64,000 nucleotides of DNA from Prosthecobacter debontii (GCF_900167535.1 NZ_FUYE01000007.1:124001-188000), one strand, 5' to 3'. Shown: positions 12,179 through 24,325, counted from the stretch's first letter. Notes: generated by a model not told the origin, from the sequence alone. Translations and numbers: made by a program.

Positions 12179-12787
12179 TCAGCTTCGCTCCCACAGGACG
12201 TATCCGGTTTTCAGGCTCGCCTTGAGAGGATTGTCACGGATATACGCCTTCACGGTTTTCAGATGATCGGGACTGCGGATAAGCCGGTCAAAGTAATCGG
12301 GTTGCCAGAAGGGGTCCAGGGCGCTGAGGCCCGCCTTGTGAATCAAACGGCTCGACACCCCTTTCCAGCCTTGAACGATGCCCGGCAATGACACTGCATC
12401 GTCCAAGGTAAAGAGAACATGCACATGGTTAGGCATGATCACATAACTTTGAAGCTGATACCGCTCTCCATCGAAATGATGCAGCCGCCCTTGCACAATC
12501 TCCGCAATGTCGGGCTGCCTCAACGCACAGCTTCCATGCCCGGCGTCCAAAGCTTCATCGAGCCTGTCAGCAAACAGTCCATGAAAACATACCTCGGTGA
12601 TTTCATCCCAGGGTTCAGGATGATTCAGAAGAAACCTTTCTCGCTCCGCCAGATAAGCGTTCAGCAGCACTTGCGGCAATGAATCTGCCAACCGGAAAGT
12701 TACAAACACCGGGACCTCACCCTGCTGCCAATGCGGCAGCTTGTGTTCCGTCTTCTCGATGTCTCCCCTCGGATTGAAGAACTTCAC
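12179..12787 (-). CDS. REP-associated tyrosine transposase (Y1 / IS200-like)
   Basis: 202 residues from a GTG at 12787. This start gives the typical RAYT opening KFFNPRGDIEKTEHKLPHW and places the palindrome at 12803-12820 upstream; the longer TTG frame would translate the palindrome itself. The Y1 signature is present: the metal-binding HxH in MPNHVHVLF, with the preceding YQLQSYVI strand, and the tyrosine helix near YFDRLIRS..HLKTVKAYIRDNP. Family knowledge: RAYTs are single-copy domesticated transposases that bind and cleave REP palindromes. Here both flanks carry such palindromes. GC is moderately lower than in the neighbouring housekeeping genes. Confidence 0.9.
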   Translation of the reverse strand: MKFFNPRGDIEKTEHKLPHWQQGEVPVFVTFRLADSLPQVLLNAYLAERERFLLNHPEPWDEITEVCFHGLFADRLDEALDAGHGSCALRQPDIAEIVQGRLHHFDGERYQLQSYVIMPNHVHVLFTLDDAVSLPGIVQGWKGVSSRLIHKAGLSALDPFWQPDYFDRLIRSPDHLKTVKAYIRDNPLKASLKTGYVLWERS

Positions 12788-12793
12788 GCCCCT

Positions 12794-12846
12794 GAGAGGA
12801 GCGCGGAGACTCTTCTCCGCAATCAAAACCTAGGCGGCGAAGCCGC
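12794..12846 (+). repeat. REP-like element upstream of the transposase gene
   Basis: Same composite structure as at 12005: GAGAGGAGC, palindrome GCGGAGACTCTTCTCCGC (12803-12820), a spacer, then GCGGC-GAA-GCCGC (12834-12846). The stem differs from the other copies but is still perfectly paired, and the ACTCTT loop is kept. Confidence 0.85.
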
Positions 12847-12864
12847 GAAGAGAGTCATTGCGCA

Positions 12865-13638
12865 TCAGGAAAGATCACGCTCTAACACAATTCTGGGTTC
12901 ATCTCTTTGCAGATCATGAACTCCCCAGAAATCTAATACGAGCACAAAAGATCGGGTGCCATAACGCGCATATAAATCCTGCCATCGCCTTGCGAGAAAA
13001 TGAGCAGCACCGGAGGAGCACAAATCATCAAAGCCAGCCGCGTAAAGAAGTGCATTCTGGTTGTTTTTGATCCTGGCAATAAAACCCATCATTTGGTTTT
13101 GCTGCTTGGCTCGCTGAAAAACTGTCTCGATCACTCTTATTTCCTGAATGTCACTGACGTCGCCAAAGCCAATCTCTAGATTGCATACTTTTTCGAACTG
13201 CCTAGACGCTTCGTTGAATGGTGGACCTCCAATAGAAATGTTGGTACCTCGTACGAATCCGAGCCACCCACGTTGGCGTCCAGCAGACTTTGTTTCCACC
13301 TGCTTGACGTCCAAGAAAACTCGCTGAAGGAATTTAGGCAAATCTCCTGTTCCAGGAACCAAAAATCTGAACTGATCAGAAATACTCTGAGCAGCTTGGC
13401 TTTCCAGGACGCTAACATTTGCACCATAGTCAGGCCGAAAAATTTCATCGGGGCTTTTGGCCTGGTAATGTGCAGGCACATCTGAAAGCCATACTATAAT
13501 AGGTGAGTCGGATGATGCTCCAAAGAAATCTCGAAGATGCCGAATCTTGGTTAATCTGAACCAAGCCCATCCTCCGAATGCGATCAGCAGGATAAAAGCA
13601 AAATCGGAAGCAATGTTGATTAGAATATCCATCATCAT
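12865..13638 (-). CDS. Orphan membrane-anchored protein of unknown function
   Basis: 257 residues (or two fewer, as three ATG codons are in a row). One N-terminal membrane helix (about residues 3-27, ILINIASDFAFILLIAFGGW) is followed by a basic stop-transfer region and a soluble alpha/beta domain. That domain has strands such as SPIIVWLSDVP and the loop ISIGGPPFNEASRQFEKV, and near the end RSFVLVLDFWGVHD. I do not recognise the family; the GGP-x-N-x-x-[ST] loop is seen in several nucleotide-interacting or conflict-type domains, which is only suggestive. Base composition is clearly lower in GC than the flanking genes, and REP-like elements lie on both sides, so recent acquisition is likely. 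Confidence 0.6.
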   Translation of the reverse strand: MMMDILINIASDFAFILLIAFGGWAWFRLTKIRHLRDFFGASSDSPIIVWLSDVPAHYQAKSPDEIFRPDYGANVSVLESQAAQSISDQFRFLVPGTGDLPKFLQRVFLDVKQVETKSAGRQRGWLGFVRGTNISIGGPPFNEASRQFEKVCNLEIGFGDVSDIQEIRVIETVFQRAKQQNQMMGFIARIKNNQNALLYAAGFDDLCSSGAAHFLARRWQDLYARYGTRSFVLVLDFWGVHDLQRDEPRIVLERDLS

Positions 13639-13727
13639 GGTCGCATGAGAACCTTACTTTTTAAGATGTCCCACAACGACCGAACATATAACAAATATGT
13701 CGACACAGCAGCAAGGTCTTAGAAGAG

Positions 13728-13745
13728 GCGGTCAAGAGTGACCGC
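13728..13745 (-). repeat. REP-like palindrome downstream of carB
   Basis: GCGGTCAAGAGTGACCGC, followed by the GCTCC flank seen in the copies near the transposase, on the same strand orientation as the 12149 copy. The second palindrome of the composite element is degenerate here. It lies 20 bp past the carB stop codon and could help end or stabilise that transcript. Confidence 0.8.
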
Positions 13746-13765
13746 GCTCCCCTCGTTGGCGTGGC

Positions 13766-17056
<3,291 letters not shown>

Positions 17057-17264
17057 GGAGGCGGAAAGGGGGCGGAGCGGATGGTTGGGAGCCCTTCAGG
17101 ATGCCGCTGGTTGTGTCGGCAGTTTCGGCGAAACCGCGTTACTTTGCGGCGGCAGCCGGGAAAGCGCGGCATCTTGCACAAAGGAAACGCTCTGTAAAGG
17201 GCGGAGGCGGAAGATGTGGTCAATCCAAGTGATTTTGTGGTGTCACGGGATGAGTTAGACGCCA

Positions 17265-18080
17265 TTAGCGTCTGAACGCCGCACGAATCTCCTCCAAAGA
17301 GCCCGCGATGAGGGCGACTTCATATTCGAAGACGAGGCCGGGTTTGAGCGCAAAGGTCTGGATGGGGGCGAGATAGGAGCAGTCGGCCTTGTTACCGTTG
17401 CGCACCCGATAGGTCGTGACCTGATCGGTGTGCGGCATCCATAACCCGATGCCTTCATTGGCCGCATTCACCCAGGCCATCCAAGGCTCAGCCCCACGAC
17501 GGACGTATTCATTGGGGAAACCCGGGTGCAGACGCTGGAGCGTGCCATCGGGACCGACAAAGACGAGGGTGTCCAGGCTGGCAGGGACAAAGAGGGCGGG
17601 GAGCTCCTGATGATGCGGGCGATGATCCTTGCTGCCTGAGTAGGTCATCTTGAACTTGAGCCGCGCCTGCCGTCCCTCCAGATGCAGCCACTGCTCCATC
17701 GTCACGTCCTCCAGCAGCCGGCCCGTGGCCCAGTGACGGGGATGGATCTTTGCATACAGAAGATTCGGTTCCTGCCGAGTTTCGAGGACTTGGGCTGGGA
17801 GATTACGCCAGCTTCCGCCTTGCACCGGGTTGTAACGCCAGGGCTTGCCATTCCAATCGCTGCCATCGGCATCGCCATAGTAGGACTGCTGCACGTAACG
17901 GCCCACATCGTAGGCATCCAGCAGGTTGTCCTTCGAACCGGCCCTGGAAAACCAGCCGATGCAGGCCCCTGCATCGAGATTGACCCCCAGCTTCACTTGG
18001 TCATTCTCCAGGTAAGCCCAACCGTCTGCTGCTTGGATAATGGCAGAGGCAAAGAAAGCCAGGATGACGAGAATTTTCAT
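17265..18080 (-). CDS. Exported protein, possible sugar-binding beta-sandwich
   Basis: 271 residues from the ATG that gives the signal peptide MKILVILAFFASAIIQAADG; the upstream open frame is repeat-bearing and not credible. After the signal the sequence reads WAYLENDQVKLGVNLDAGAC, IGWFSRAGSKDNLLDAYD and GRYVQQSYYG, a pattern seen in galactose-mutarotase-like supersandwich domains of glycosidases. A C-terminal domain of beta strands follows (GLVFEYEVALIAGSLEEI). Catalytic residues are not evident, so carbohydrate binding or isomerisation is only an inference. It is alone between carB and the divergent transporter gene. Confidence 0.72.
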   Translation of the reverse strand: MKILVILAFFASAIIQAADGWAYLENDQVKLGVNLDAGACIGWFSRAGSKDNLLDAYDVGRYVQQSYYGDADGSDWNGKPWRYNPVQGGSWRNLPAQVLETRQEPNLLYAKIHPRHWATGRLLEDVTMEQWLHLEGRQARLKFKMTYSGSKDHRPHHQELPALFVPASLDTLVFVGPDGTLQRLHPGFPNEYVRRGAEPWMAWVNAANEGIGLWMPHTDQVTTYRVRNGNKADCSYLAPIQTFALKPGLVFEYEVALIAGSLEEIRAAFRR

Positions 18081-18443
18081 GCAGCAAGGGAACGCGGACT
18101 GGCGGTGGGTGCAAGAAAGTAGGGTAGGCAGATGCAGGACGGAGGTGTCCGGGGGAAAAGGGCTGGAATGTGATCCAAGAAAGCTCGCCGGATTATCCGT
18201 CGGCATGGGAAGGATCGCGTGGTCGAAAAAGGCTCAATAAGAGAGCCAAGGGTCAAGAATGCGTATCTTGAGAAGGCGAGGTTTCAGAGCTGCCTCCTCC
18301 CAAGGAGCCGGGTCATCCGGCAACGAGGACTTGTGGAAGAAAAGGAGCCGATAGCCGGACACACCCGGCCTACTGGTTGTCGCTTCGTAAGCCCAAGAGT
18401 ATGCGAGCCGGTCTTCCAGAGACCTTGTGCGTTTTCTGTGCCC
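18081..18443. other. Divergent intergenic region with degenerate repeats
   Basis: A 363-bp gap between two divergently transcribed genes. It contains the repeat GCCGGATTATCCGTCGG (18187-18203), a copy of the element at 11410-11426 with one change, and a GC-rich imperfect inverted region about 18350-18370 (GCCGGACACACCCGGCC). No credible gene or clear promoter was found in it. Confidence 0.5.
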
Positions 18444-19346
18444 ATGGTATCGGAAAAGGTGCCCCCAACCCTCGCCACGATTCTTTACCCCTTCATTGCT
18501 GCCCTTCTTTATGCCTTCGGTGCCATGGTGCTGAAGCGATCCAGCGAACTCGGCATCGGGCTCTGGCGCACCACGTTTGTGGCCAATGCCATCGTGGCGG
18601 TGTTGTTTTCGTTACTCTGGCTGCTGCCGGGGCAACCCATTGATCGGAATTTGCTCTGGCAGCCAGGGGTTATCGCCATGTGCTTGTTCTTCGGGCAGAT
18701 CTCTCAGTTCATCGCCCTAGAGAAAGGGGACGTCTCGGTAGCGGTGCCGGTCTTCGGTTTGAAGGTGATCCTGGTGGCTTTTCTAACCCCGTTTCTCGTC
18801 GGAGAGAGTGTGGGGCTGAAACTCTGGATCGCGGCGTTACTTAGCGTTTTGGGCATCGCTCTATTGAATAAGAAGGACCAGGGCAAATCACCGCGGGGGC
18901 TGGGCATCACTCTGGCAGCAGGAGGCGTGGGAGCGGTCTGCTTCGCCATCTTCGATGTGCTAGTGCAAAAGTGGGGACCGGCCTGGGGAGCAACTCGTCT
19001 CCTGCCCTGCATTTTCTGGATCAATGCCCTGCTCTCTTGCGGACTGATCTTTCGCTTTTCCGCCCCTTTGAGCACCATCCCCAAACAAGGTTGGGCATGG
19101 CTCACAGGAGGCTCCGTTTTACTAGGCACTCAGAGCATTATTTTCGTCAGCACCGTGGCCGTGTACGGCAAAGCCACCTCGGCCAATATCGTCTATGCCT
19201 CACGTGGGTTGCTCAGCGTGGCACTCGTGTGGCTGGTGGGGCATTGGTTTGCCAATCAGGAAAAGAACCTGGGAGGGGCAGTGCTGCGCTGGCGTCTCGC
19301 CGGGGCTCTGCTGATGATGAGCGCGATCGTGCTGGTGGTGGTGTGA
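18444..19346 (+). CDS. EamA/DMT-superfamily transporter
   Basis: 300 residues with about ten hydrophobic segments arranged as two repeats of five, the EamA (drug/metabolite transporter) plan. The first segment, ILYPFIAALLYAFGAMVLKR, and the seventh repeat the same pattern. The start at 18444 (ATG then VSEKVPPTLATI) is chosen because sequence upstream is repeat DNA without a coherent helix. EamA proteins export amino acids, sugars or metabolites across the inner membrane; the substrate cannot be read. The second half carries the expected ARLLPCIFW-like and YASRGLLSVALVWL segments. No operon partner. Confidence 0.85.
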   Translation: MVSEKVPPTLATILYPFIAALLYAFGAMVLKRSSELGIGLWRTTFVANAIVAVLFSLLWLLPGQPIDRNLLWQPGVIAMCLFFGQISQFIALEKGDVSVAVPVFGLKVILVAFLTPFLVGESVGLKLWIAALLSVLGIALLNKKDQGKSPRGLGITLAAGGVGAVCFAIFDVLVQKWGPAWGATRLLPCIFWINALLSCGLIFRFSAPLSTIPKQGWAWLTGGSVLLGTQSIIFVSTVAVYGKATSANIVYASRGLLSVALVWLVGHWFANQEKNLGGAVLRWRLAGALLMMSAIVLVVV

Positions 19347-19485
19347 TACCCACCACACACGGGTCATTGACTTCGCAAATCGACAAACCACTAGTGGTCA
19401 CTCATAGGCACTCATGGCTTTGTTGCAGAATCATTAGTGCCCATCCGGGTTCATCAGTGGTTCACACCTTTCCGAAAGGCCGCGC

Positions 19486-20244
19486 TTACAGATACGGCTC
19501 GATGTCCAGTTTGCCGTTGGTGGCGCAGATGAACATGGTGCCGGGCTTGATGGTGCTGGCTTGGGTCATGATTTTACCCCCGGCAGCTTCCACGAGCATG
19601 ACACCCGCAGCGATGTCCCAGAGGCTGATCTGCTCCTCAACATAGGCATCCAGGCGCCCGCAGGCGATGTAAGCGAGAGCGAGGGCGGCACTGCCGAGCA
19701 TGCGGGTCTTACGCACTTCATAGGCAATGCGCTTGTAGCGCTCGAACCCGGCATCCAAGGCGGATTTGCTCTTGGAGAAACCGACCGTCACGACCGCCTC
19801 CTTCATCTCAGCTCGTGCACTGGCGGAGATCGGTTTGCCGTTGAGCTGGGGCACGCCGCCTTTCTCGACGGTCCACAGCTCGTTCATCATCGGGTCGTAG
19901 ATCACGCCCACGAGGGACTCCTTGGTCTCCCGGTTGCGAGCGGCGATGGAGACGCAGAAATGCGGGATGTTGAAGTAGAAGTTCACCGTGCCATCAATGG
20001 GGTCCACGATCCACTCGATGTCGCCGTTGCCGCCGATGTCGCCTTCTTCTTCACCCAGGATGGCGTGGTCGGGATTGTGCCCGAGGATGATGTCGGTGAT
20101 GAGCTTCTGGCTACGCACATCCAGCTCCAGCTTGATGTCGTGACGCTGCATTTCATTGACCGTGAGGTCGGCGCCGAAGTTTTCTTTGATGAGCTTACCC
20201 GCCTGGGTGGCGGCTTCGATGGCGATGCTGAGGAGGTTGGACAC
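19486..20244 (-). CDS. suhB: Inositol monophosphatase family protein
   Basis: 252 residues with a GTG start. The IMPase metal-site motifs are all present: LGEEEGD, then WIVDPIDGTVNFYFNIPHF (DPIDGT motif) and, near the C-terminus, LWDIAAGVMLVEAAGG (WD..A motif). Such Mg-dependent enzymes hydrolyse myo-inositol phosphates or related substrates; SuhB also acts in rRNA maturation in E. coli. Which one applies here cannot be told; the symbol is by similarity only. It is upstream of nothing on the same strand within 130 bp except the transporter convergent end, and coaB follows on its 5' side with 54 bp between. Confidence 0.9.
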   Translation of the reverse strand: MSNLLSIAIEAATQAGKLIKENFGADLTVNEMQRHDIKLELDVRSQKLITDIILGHNPDHAILGEEEGDIGGNGDIEWIVDPIDGTVNFYFNIPHFCVSIAARNRETKESLVGVIYDPMMNELWTVEKGGVPQLNGKPISASARAEMKEAVVTVGFSKSKSALDAGFERYKRIAYEVRKTRMLGSAALALAYIACGRLDAYVEEQISLWDIAAGVMLVEAAGGKIMTQASTIKPGTMFICATNGKLDIEPYL

Positions 20245-20298
20245 GGAGGGGAAAAGAGGGCGGGCTTGCAGGCCCGTTCACTCAGGATGGGGTTTGGA

Positions 20299-20952
20299 CT
20301 AACGGGTGGAGTTTTTCAAAACCGCCTGTTGGCTGATGAACGCGATCAACTCGCGAGCCAGGGCAGTTTTGGCCTGACGCGGCAGGGAAAAGGGCGCCGC
20401 GTCTGGCAGACACAGAGTGACTTCGTTCTCCCCGCTGTCAAACCCGATGCCGGGCTGGGAGACGTCGTTGGCGATGAGGAGATCGCAGCCCTTCCGCCGC
20501 ATTTTCTCCTGAGCGTGGGTCAAAAGTTTCTCCGTCTCTGCCGCAAAACCAACCAGATATCCCGTGAAACCGAACACCGAACGGGCCGAGCCGAGAATGT
20601 CCTCGGTCTTCTCCAGGATGAGCGTCAGGGTCTCCCCCGTCTTCTTGATCTTCTGATCCGCGATCAGGGCAGGCCGGTAGTCCGCTACAGCGGCCGAGAA
20701 AATGGCCACGTCTTTTCCTACAATCTCCCTCTGAACGGCCTCAAACATCTGCCGGGCGGTCTCTACGGAAATCCGCTGGACACCTTCGAGAACGGGGAGC
20801 GACACCGGTCCAGAGATCAGGGTCACCTCGTGTCCTTCCGCGCAAGCCGCCTGTGCCAGGGCATAGCCCATTTTTCCCGATGACCGATTGGTCAGATAAC
20901 GAACCGGGTCCAGGGGTTCCCGAGTTGGGCCTGCTGTGATCAGAATCTTCAT
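20299..20952 (-). CDS. coaB: Phosphopantothenate-cysteine ligase (stand-alone CoaB)
   Basis: 217 residues. The opening KILITAGPTREPLDPVRYLT and NRSSGKMGYALAQAA match the CoaB nucleotide-binding fold; FSAAVADYRP holds the ligase active-site region, followed by KIKK and GFAAET. The reaction joins 4'-phosphopantothenate with cysteine in coenzyme A synthesis. Most bacteria carry CoaB fused behind CoaC in one CoaBC protein; here the two are separate frames overlapping by four bases (ATGA), so they are co-translated. The protein is full length for a CoaB domain. Confidence 0.9.
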   Translation of the reverse strand: MKILITAGPTREPLDPVRYLTNRSSGKMGYALAQAACAEGHEVTLISGPVSLPVLEGVQRISVETARQMFEAVQREIVGKDVAIFSAAVADYRPALIADQKIKKTGETLTLILEKTEDILGSARSVFGFTGYLVGFAAETEKLLTHAQEKMRRKGCDLLIANDVSQPGIGFDSGENEVTLCLPDAAPFSLPRQAKTALARELIAFISQQAVLKNSTR

Positions 20953-21497
20953 GCCTTGGCCTTGTTGGCTAAAACCGCGCCTGCCGCAGCCAGGATGTCC
21001 TCCACGGGAGCCAGTCGGCCAACCCCTTCATAACCGCAGGCCAGCAGCCCCTCCGCCGGTTCGATGAACTGCACGCCCCAGCCTTTGAGTATCTCCACAT
21101 TCCGCTGGGTGGCCGGGTGCAGCCACATTTTGCCATTCATGGCGGGTGCAATGAGGATCGGAGCCCGTGTCGCGAGTGCAATGGCCGTCAGCGCATCATG
21201 GGCAAAACCATGGGCCATGGCTGCCAAGACGTTGGCTGTGGCGGGTGCGATCAACAGCAGATCGGCCTCATCCGCCAACTGGATATGCCCTGGCTGCCAG
21301 CCCTCTTTTTCGGCAAATAGATCCGTCACCACCGGCCGACGTGAGAGGGTGCCCAGTGTCAACGGGGTGACAAACTCCACCGCTTCCTTCGTCAGCACGC
21401 AGGTCACCTCATGGCCGACTTTGGTCAGTTGGCTGGCCAGATCAGCCGCTTTATAGGCGGCGATGGAACCGGTGATGCCGAGGACGATTTTAGACAT
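20949..21497 (-). CDS. coaC: Phosphopantothenoylcysteine decarboxylase (stand-alone CoaC)
   Basis: 182 residues from the ATG before SKIVLGITGSIAAYKAADL; the longer open frame upstream has no typical sequence. It is the flavin-dependent decarboxylase of CoA synthesis, of the HFCD flavoprotein family. Visible family motifs are GSIAAYKA, the flavin-binding IAPATANVLAAMAHGFAHD, and the substrate-recognition PAMNGKMW. The AEGLLACGYEG segment carries the catalytic cysteine. CoaC precedes coaB, with an ATGA overlap, in a two-gene operon; a divergent gene of unknown function begins 134 bp upstream. Confidence 0.92.
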   Translation of the reverse strand: MSKIVLGITGSIAAYKAADLASQLTKVGHEVTCVLTKEAVEFVTPLTLGTLSRRPVVTDLFAEKEGWQPGHIQLADEADLLLIAPATANVLAAMAHGFAHDALTAIALATRAPILIAPAMNGKMWLHPATQRNVEILKGWGVQFIEPAEGLLACGYEGVGRLAPVEDILAAAGAVLANKAKA

Positions 21498-21631
21498 GAT
21501 GAAAGCAGCTCCGCTCTGGAGATACGCACAGAAGGCACGGCAAATGGGAAATTGAAACCTGAAAGTTACACCTGCGGCTTCAGGGTAAATCTCAGTTTGC
21601 ATTTCCTTCAGGGCGAGCTGACCCCCGTCCC

Positions 21632-22135
21632 ATGTCTTTCCTCAAGCGTTTCGAAGTCTGGCTGCTGATCGTCCTCAGTCTAGCCGCTGCTATCTGGGTC
21701 TTCACCACCGATTCCGACTCCATCTCGGAAGGAGCACCCGAACCGATCACCGCTGAAGCATCTGCCGAACCCACCCTAAAAATCCACCGCTGCACGCTGG
21801 AGCGTGATTACGGCAATGCCCGGCTGGACATTGAGTTGCGCTATCGCAATGCCAGTCCACGCCCGCTCATCCTGCTGGCGCCCGATGTGAAGCTGCTTAC
21901 CGCCGAGGGGAAAGAGGTGCCGCCCTTCATTCTCCCCGTGGAGAAACCTGCGCAAATTCCAGCCCAAACGGCCCAGGACGTACGCCTGCGCTACTGGCTG
22001 GACAAGACTCACCTGCAAGGTCCTCTGACTCTGGAGATCCGGGGTGAAAAAGCCGAGATCAAAAGCGCAACGGCCATTGAACTCGACACCCTGGAAAATC
22101 ACCAGCCGAAGACCTGGACGGGTAGCGTGAAATAA
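21632..22135 (+). CDS. Membrane-anchored exported protein of unknown function
   Basis: 167 residues. One N-terminal membrane segment (FEVWLLIVLSLAAAIWVF) serves as anchor or uncleaved signal. The rest is an extracytoplasmic beta-rich domain (LERDYGNARLDIELRYRNASPRPLILLAPDVKLLTAEGKEVPPF) that resembles small DUF4352-like or Ig-like immunoglobulin folds, with LRYWLDKTHLQGPLTLEI near the end. No catalytic motif is seen. It is divergent from coaC and convergent with the DNA-repair pair; no operon partner. Confidence 0.68.
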   Translation: MSFLKRFEVWLLIVLSLAAAIWVFTTDSDSISEGAPEPITAEASAEPTLKIHRCTLERDYGNARLDIELRYRNASPRPLILLAPDVKLLTAEGKEVPPFILPVEKPAQIPAQTAQDVRLRYWLDKTHLQGPLTLEIRGEKAEIKSATAIELDTLENHQPKTWTGSVK

Positions 22136-22147
22136 GAGAACGGGTCA

Positions 22148-23005
22148 TCACTCCTGCTTTCTTATTCTCCTGTGGAGCGACTGTAGATACGCATTGTTAG
22201 GCATCGGCTTCACGGGGCGTTCTTCCGTCTCGAGCATCGTGTTCACCCGAGACTGACTGCTCGAGATGAGTTCGGGGATGATCTGGGCTTCTGGCAGGTT
22301 CTTCCAGTATTTCTGGGGCATGGATGACTGCATGGTCTGCACCTTCAAGCGCGCGGGGTTAAAAATGCTGCGATAGTACGTGCGCCAAAGATCATCGTGA
22401 GCATCTGCCGCAGGGGCATCCTGTCGGCTCATGCCCGGTAGAAACGTCAGCTTTTCACCATCCCAACTCACGCATGCCTCGGGAGTGAGGATGGACCAGT
22501 TCATGCCGGCAAAGCGCTTTTCGAAAAACGGTGCCGCAAGCCGGAGAACAGGATACATCGGTTCAAACCAAGCCACGAATTCCTCCCTCCCTGTCGCCTC
22601 ATGGATACCGACCCCACGAAAGCGCACGAAGGCGTGCATCTTGTGAACCTCTCTTGCCACGGCCCTGGCCCACATCTCACATTGCCGCATGTCAGGATCC
22701 GTCGGCATCGTCAGCAGATGCCTTTCACCGCCGAGTGTGAGGCGATAAAGCAGGCGATACAGAATGGCCCAACGCCGCTCATCTCGATGAGCACAGACTT
22801 GTTCCGCTAACTTCAAGAAAGCCGCAGGCACTTTGACTTCTAAGGACAGCGAGCTTTGATAAGCATCCGTCTCTTCGTGAAGCAGCCCCAGCGTCTGGGT
22901 TCCATCCACCCAGTCCACATCCTCGGGCCGTGTTCCCCTCGAAAGCAGTTCCCGCGCTCGAAGACGCCAGGAAGTAAAGTGAGGCTCAATGGAGACGACC
23001 ATCAT
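22148..23005 (-). CDS. DUF4130 domain DNA-metabolism protein linked to radical SAM protein
   Basis: 285 residues, cytoplasmic. It matches the TIGR03915-type family (from memory, SAM_7_link, DUF4130) always found beside the radical SAM protein encoded just upstream. Visible hallmarks are WILYRLLYRLTLGGERHLL, REVHKMHAFVRFRGVG and HEATGREEFVAWFEPMYPVL, then FFEKRFAGMNWSILTPEA. In other bacteria the same domain is fused to a uracil-DNA-glycosylase. The function is thought to be DNA repair or base modification; no catalytic residue is proven. It starts 12 bp after the radical SAM stop codon, on the same strand, and so falls under the same LexA-type operator. Confidence 0.87.
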   Translation of the reverse strand: MMVVSIEPHFTSWRLRARELLSRGTRPEDVDWVDGTQTLGLLHEETDAYQSSLSLEVKVPAAFLKLAEQVCAHRDERRWAILYRLLYRLTLGGERHLLTMPTDPDMRQCEMWARAVAREVHKMHAFVRFRGVGIHEATGREEFVAWFEPMYPVLRLAAPFFEKRFAGMNWSILTPEACVSWDGEKLTFLPGMSRQDAPAADAHDDLWRTYYRSIFNPARLKVQTMQSSMPQKYWKNLPEAQIIPELISSSQSRVNTMLETEERPVKPMPNNAYLQSLHRRIRKQE

Positions 23006-23017
23006 GATGGGAAGGAA

Positions 23018-24325
23018 TTAAAGCTGACCACTCCGAGCAGAAGCTGCCGTCTCTGGCGTCGCCTGAGGGGGTGAGGTGAAATCCAATTCCAGCTGTCGAG
23101 GCCTCGGTAAAAACCGCTGTCTGAGATCAGCACCCTCCAAAAGAGTGATCTGCGGCACATGATCAGCCGCCACGATGAAGGGTTGCACCTTGCTGAGGTT
23201 CACGCGCATGCGCTGAAGGTCGCTCAAAGACAGACGTGAGAAACGCCGTGCCGCGATAATTCGCGCCACATTCGTCACGCCCAGCCCGGGCACGCGCCAG
23301 AGCATCTCACGAGGTGCCCGGTTGATATCCACCGGGAAGAACTCGCGAAAGCGCAGCGCCCAGGCCAACTTGGGGTCGAGGTCCAGATCGAGGTGAGGGT
23401 TTTCTTGCGGCAGCAGTTCCGTGACCTCGAAGCCATAAAAGCGGAGAAGCCAATCCGCCTGATACAATCGATGTTCGCGCACGAGAGGCGGTGACTTCAG
23501 CGGCAACAAAACGCTCGGTTCAGGGATGGGACTAAAACCACTGTAATAGACGCGTCGCAGACGATAGTCCCGATACAACTCATCCGCACGATTCAGAACG
23601 ATGGCGTCATTGGAGCTGTCCGCCCCCACAATCATCTGAGTGCTCTGCCCTGTCGCAAAGACGGGGGCTTGCGCGCGGGGCCGTTGACGAATCTGCCGCG
23701 CCTCTTTTTTGGCGACGTTGTTTTCTTCAATGCGGGCCTTGATGCCTTGCATGGCCTGGCGGGTGTTGTTTAAATTCTTCTCAGGAGCTAAACGATCCAA
23801 ACCTTCCTGCGTCGGCAACTCCACGTTGATGCTGATGCGATCCGCGTATCGCCCGGCAAGATCAATGAGTTCTTGAGAGGCTTCCGGGATGGTTTTGAGA
23901 TGAATGTAGCCGCGAAAATGATGCACCTCGCGTAGCTGCCGGGCTACTTCGACGACCTGCTCCATGGTGTAGTCTGCACTGCGGACAATGCCACTGCTGA
24001 GGAACAGCCCTTCGATGTAGTTACGCTTGTAGAAATCCAGCGTCAGCTTCACCACCTCTTCGGGACTGAAGCGAGCCCGTTGTACATTGGAGGACCTGCG
24101 GTTGATGCAGTAGTGGCAGTCGTAAAGGCACACATTGGTGAGCAGCACCTTCAGCAGGGAGACACAGCGGCCATCTGGGGTGAAGCTGTGGCAGATGCCC
24201 ATGCCGCCCGTCGAGCCCACCCCTTGGCTCCCACGCGAGTCCTTACGGGCCGCACCCGAGCTCGCGCAGGAGGCATCATACTTGGCGGCATCGGCCAGGA
24301 TTTCGAGTTTCCTCTCCGTATTCAT
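23018..24325 (-). CDS. Putative DNA modification/repair radical SAM protein
   Basis: 435 residues from the ATG giving MNTERKLEILADAAKYDASC. The radical SAM 4Fe-4S motif CxxxCxxC is in NVCLYDCHYCINRR. A following DYTMEQVVEVARQL..FRGYIHLKTIPEAS segment is typical of TIGR03916 (rSAM_link_UDG). The C-terminus has a helix-hairpin-helix DNA-binding region (DINRAPREMLWRVPGLGVTN, ARIIAARRFSRL). The role is DNA repair or base modification, by family; reaction unknown. The start is strictly tied to the overlapping LexA-type palindrome, which leaves no room for a normal ribosome site, so the mRNA is nearly leaderless. First gene of the pair. Confidence 0.93.
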   Translation of the reverse strand: MNTERKLEILADAAKYDASCASSGAARKDSRGSQGVGSTGGMGICHSFTPDGRCVSLLKVLLTNVCLYDCHYCINRRSSNVQRARFSPEEVVKLTLDFYKRNYIEGLFLSSGIVRSADYTMEQVVEVARQLREVHHFRGYIHLKTIPEASQELIDLAGRYADRISINVELPTQEGLDRLAPEKNLNNTRQAMQGIKARIEENNVAKKEARQIRQRPRAQAPVFATGQSTQMIVGADSSNDAIVLNRADELYRDYRLRRVYYSGFSPIPEPSVLLPLKSPPLVREHRLYQADWLLRFYGFEVTELLPQENPHLDLDLDPKLAWALRFREFFPVDINRAPREMLWRVPGLGVTNVARIIAARRFSRLSLSDLQRMRVNLSKVQPFIVAADHVPQITLLEGADLRQRFLPRPRQLELDFTSPPQATPETAASARSGQL

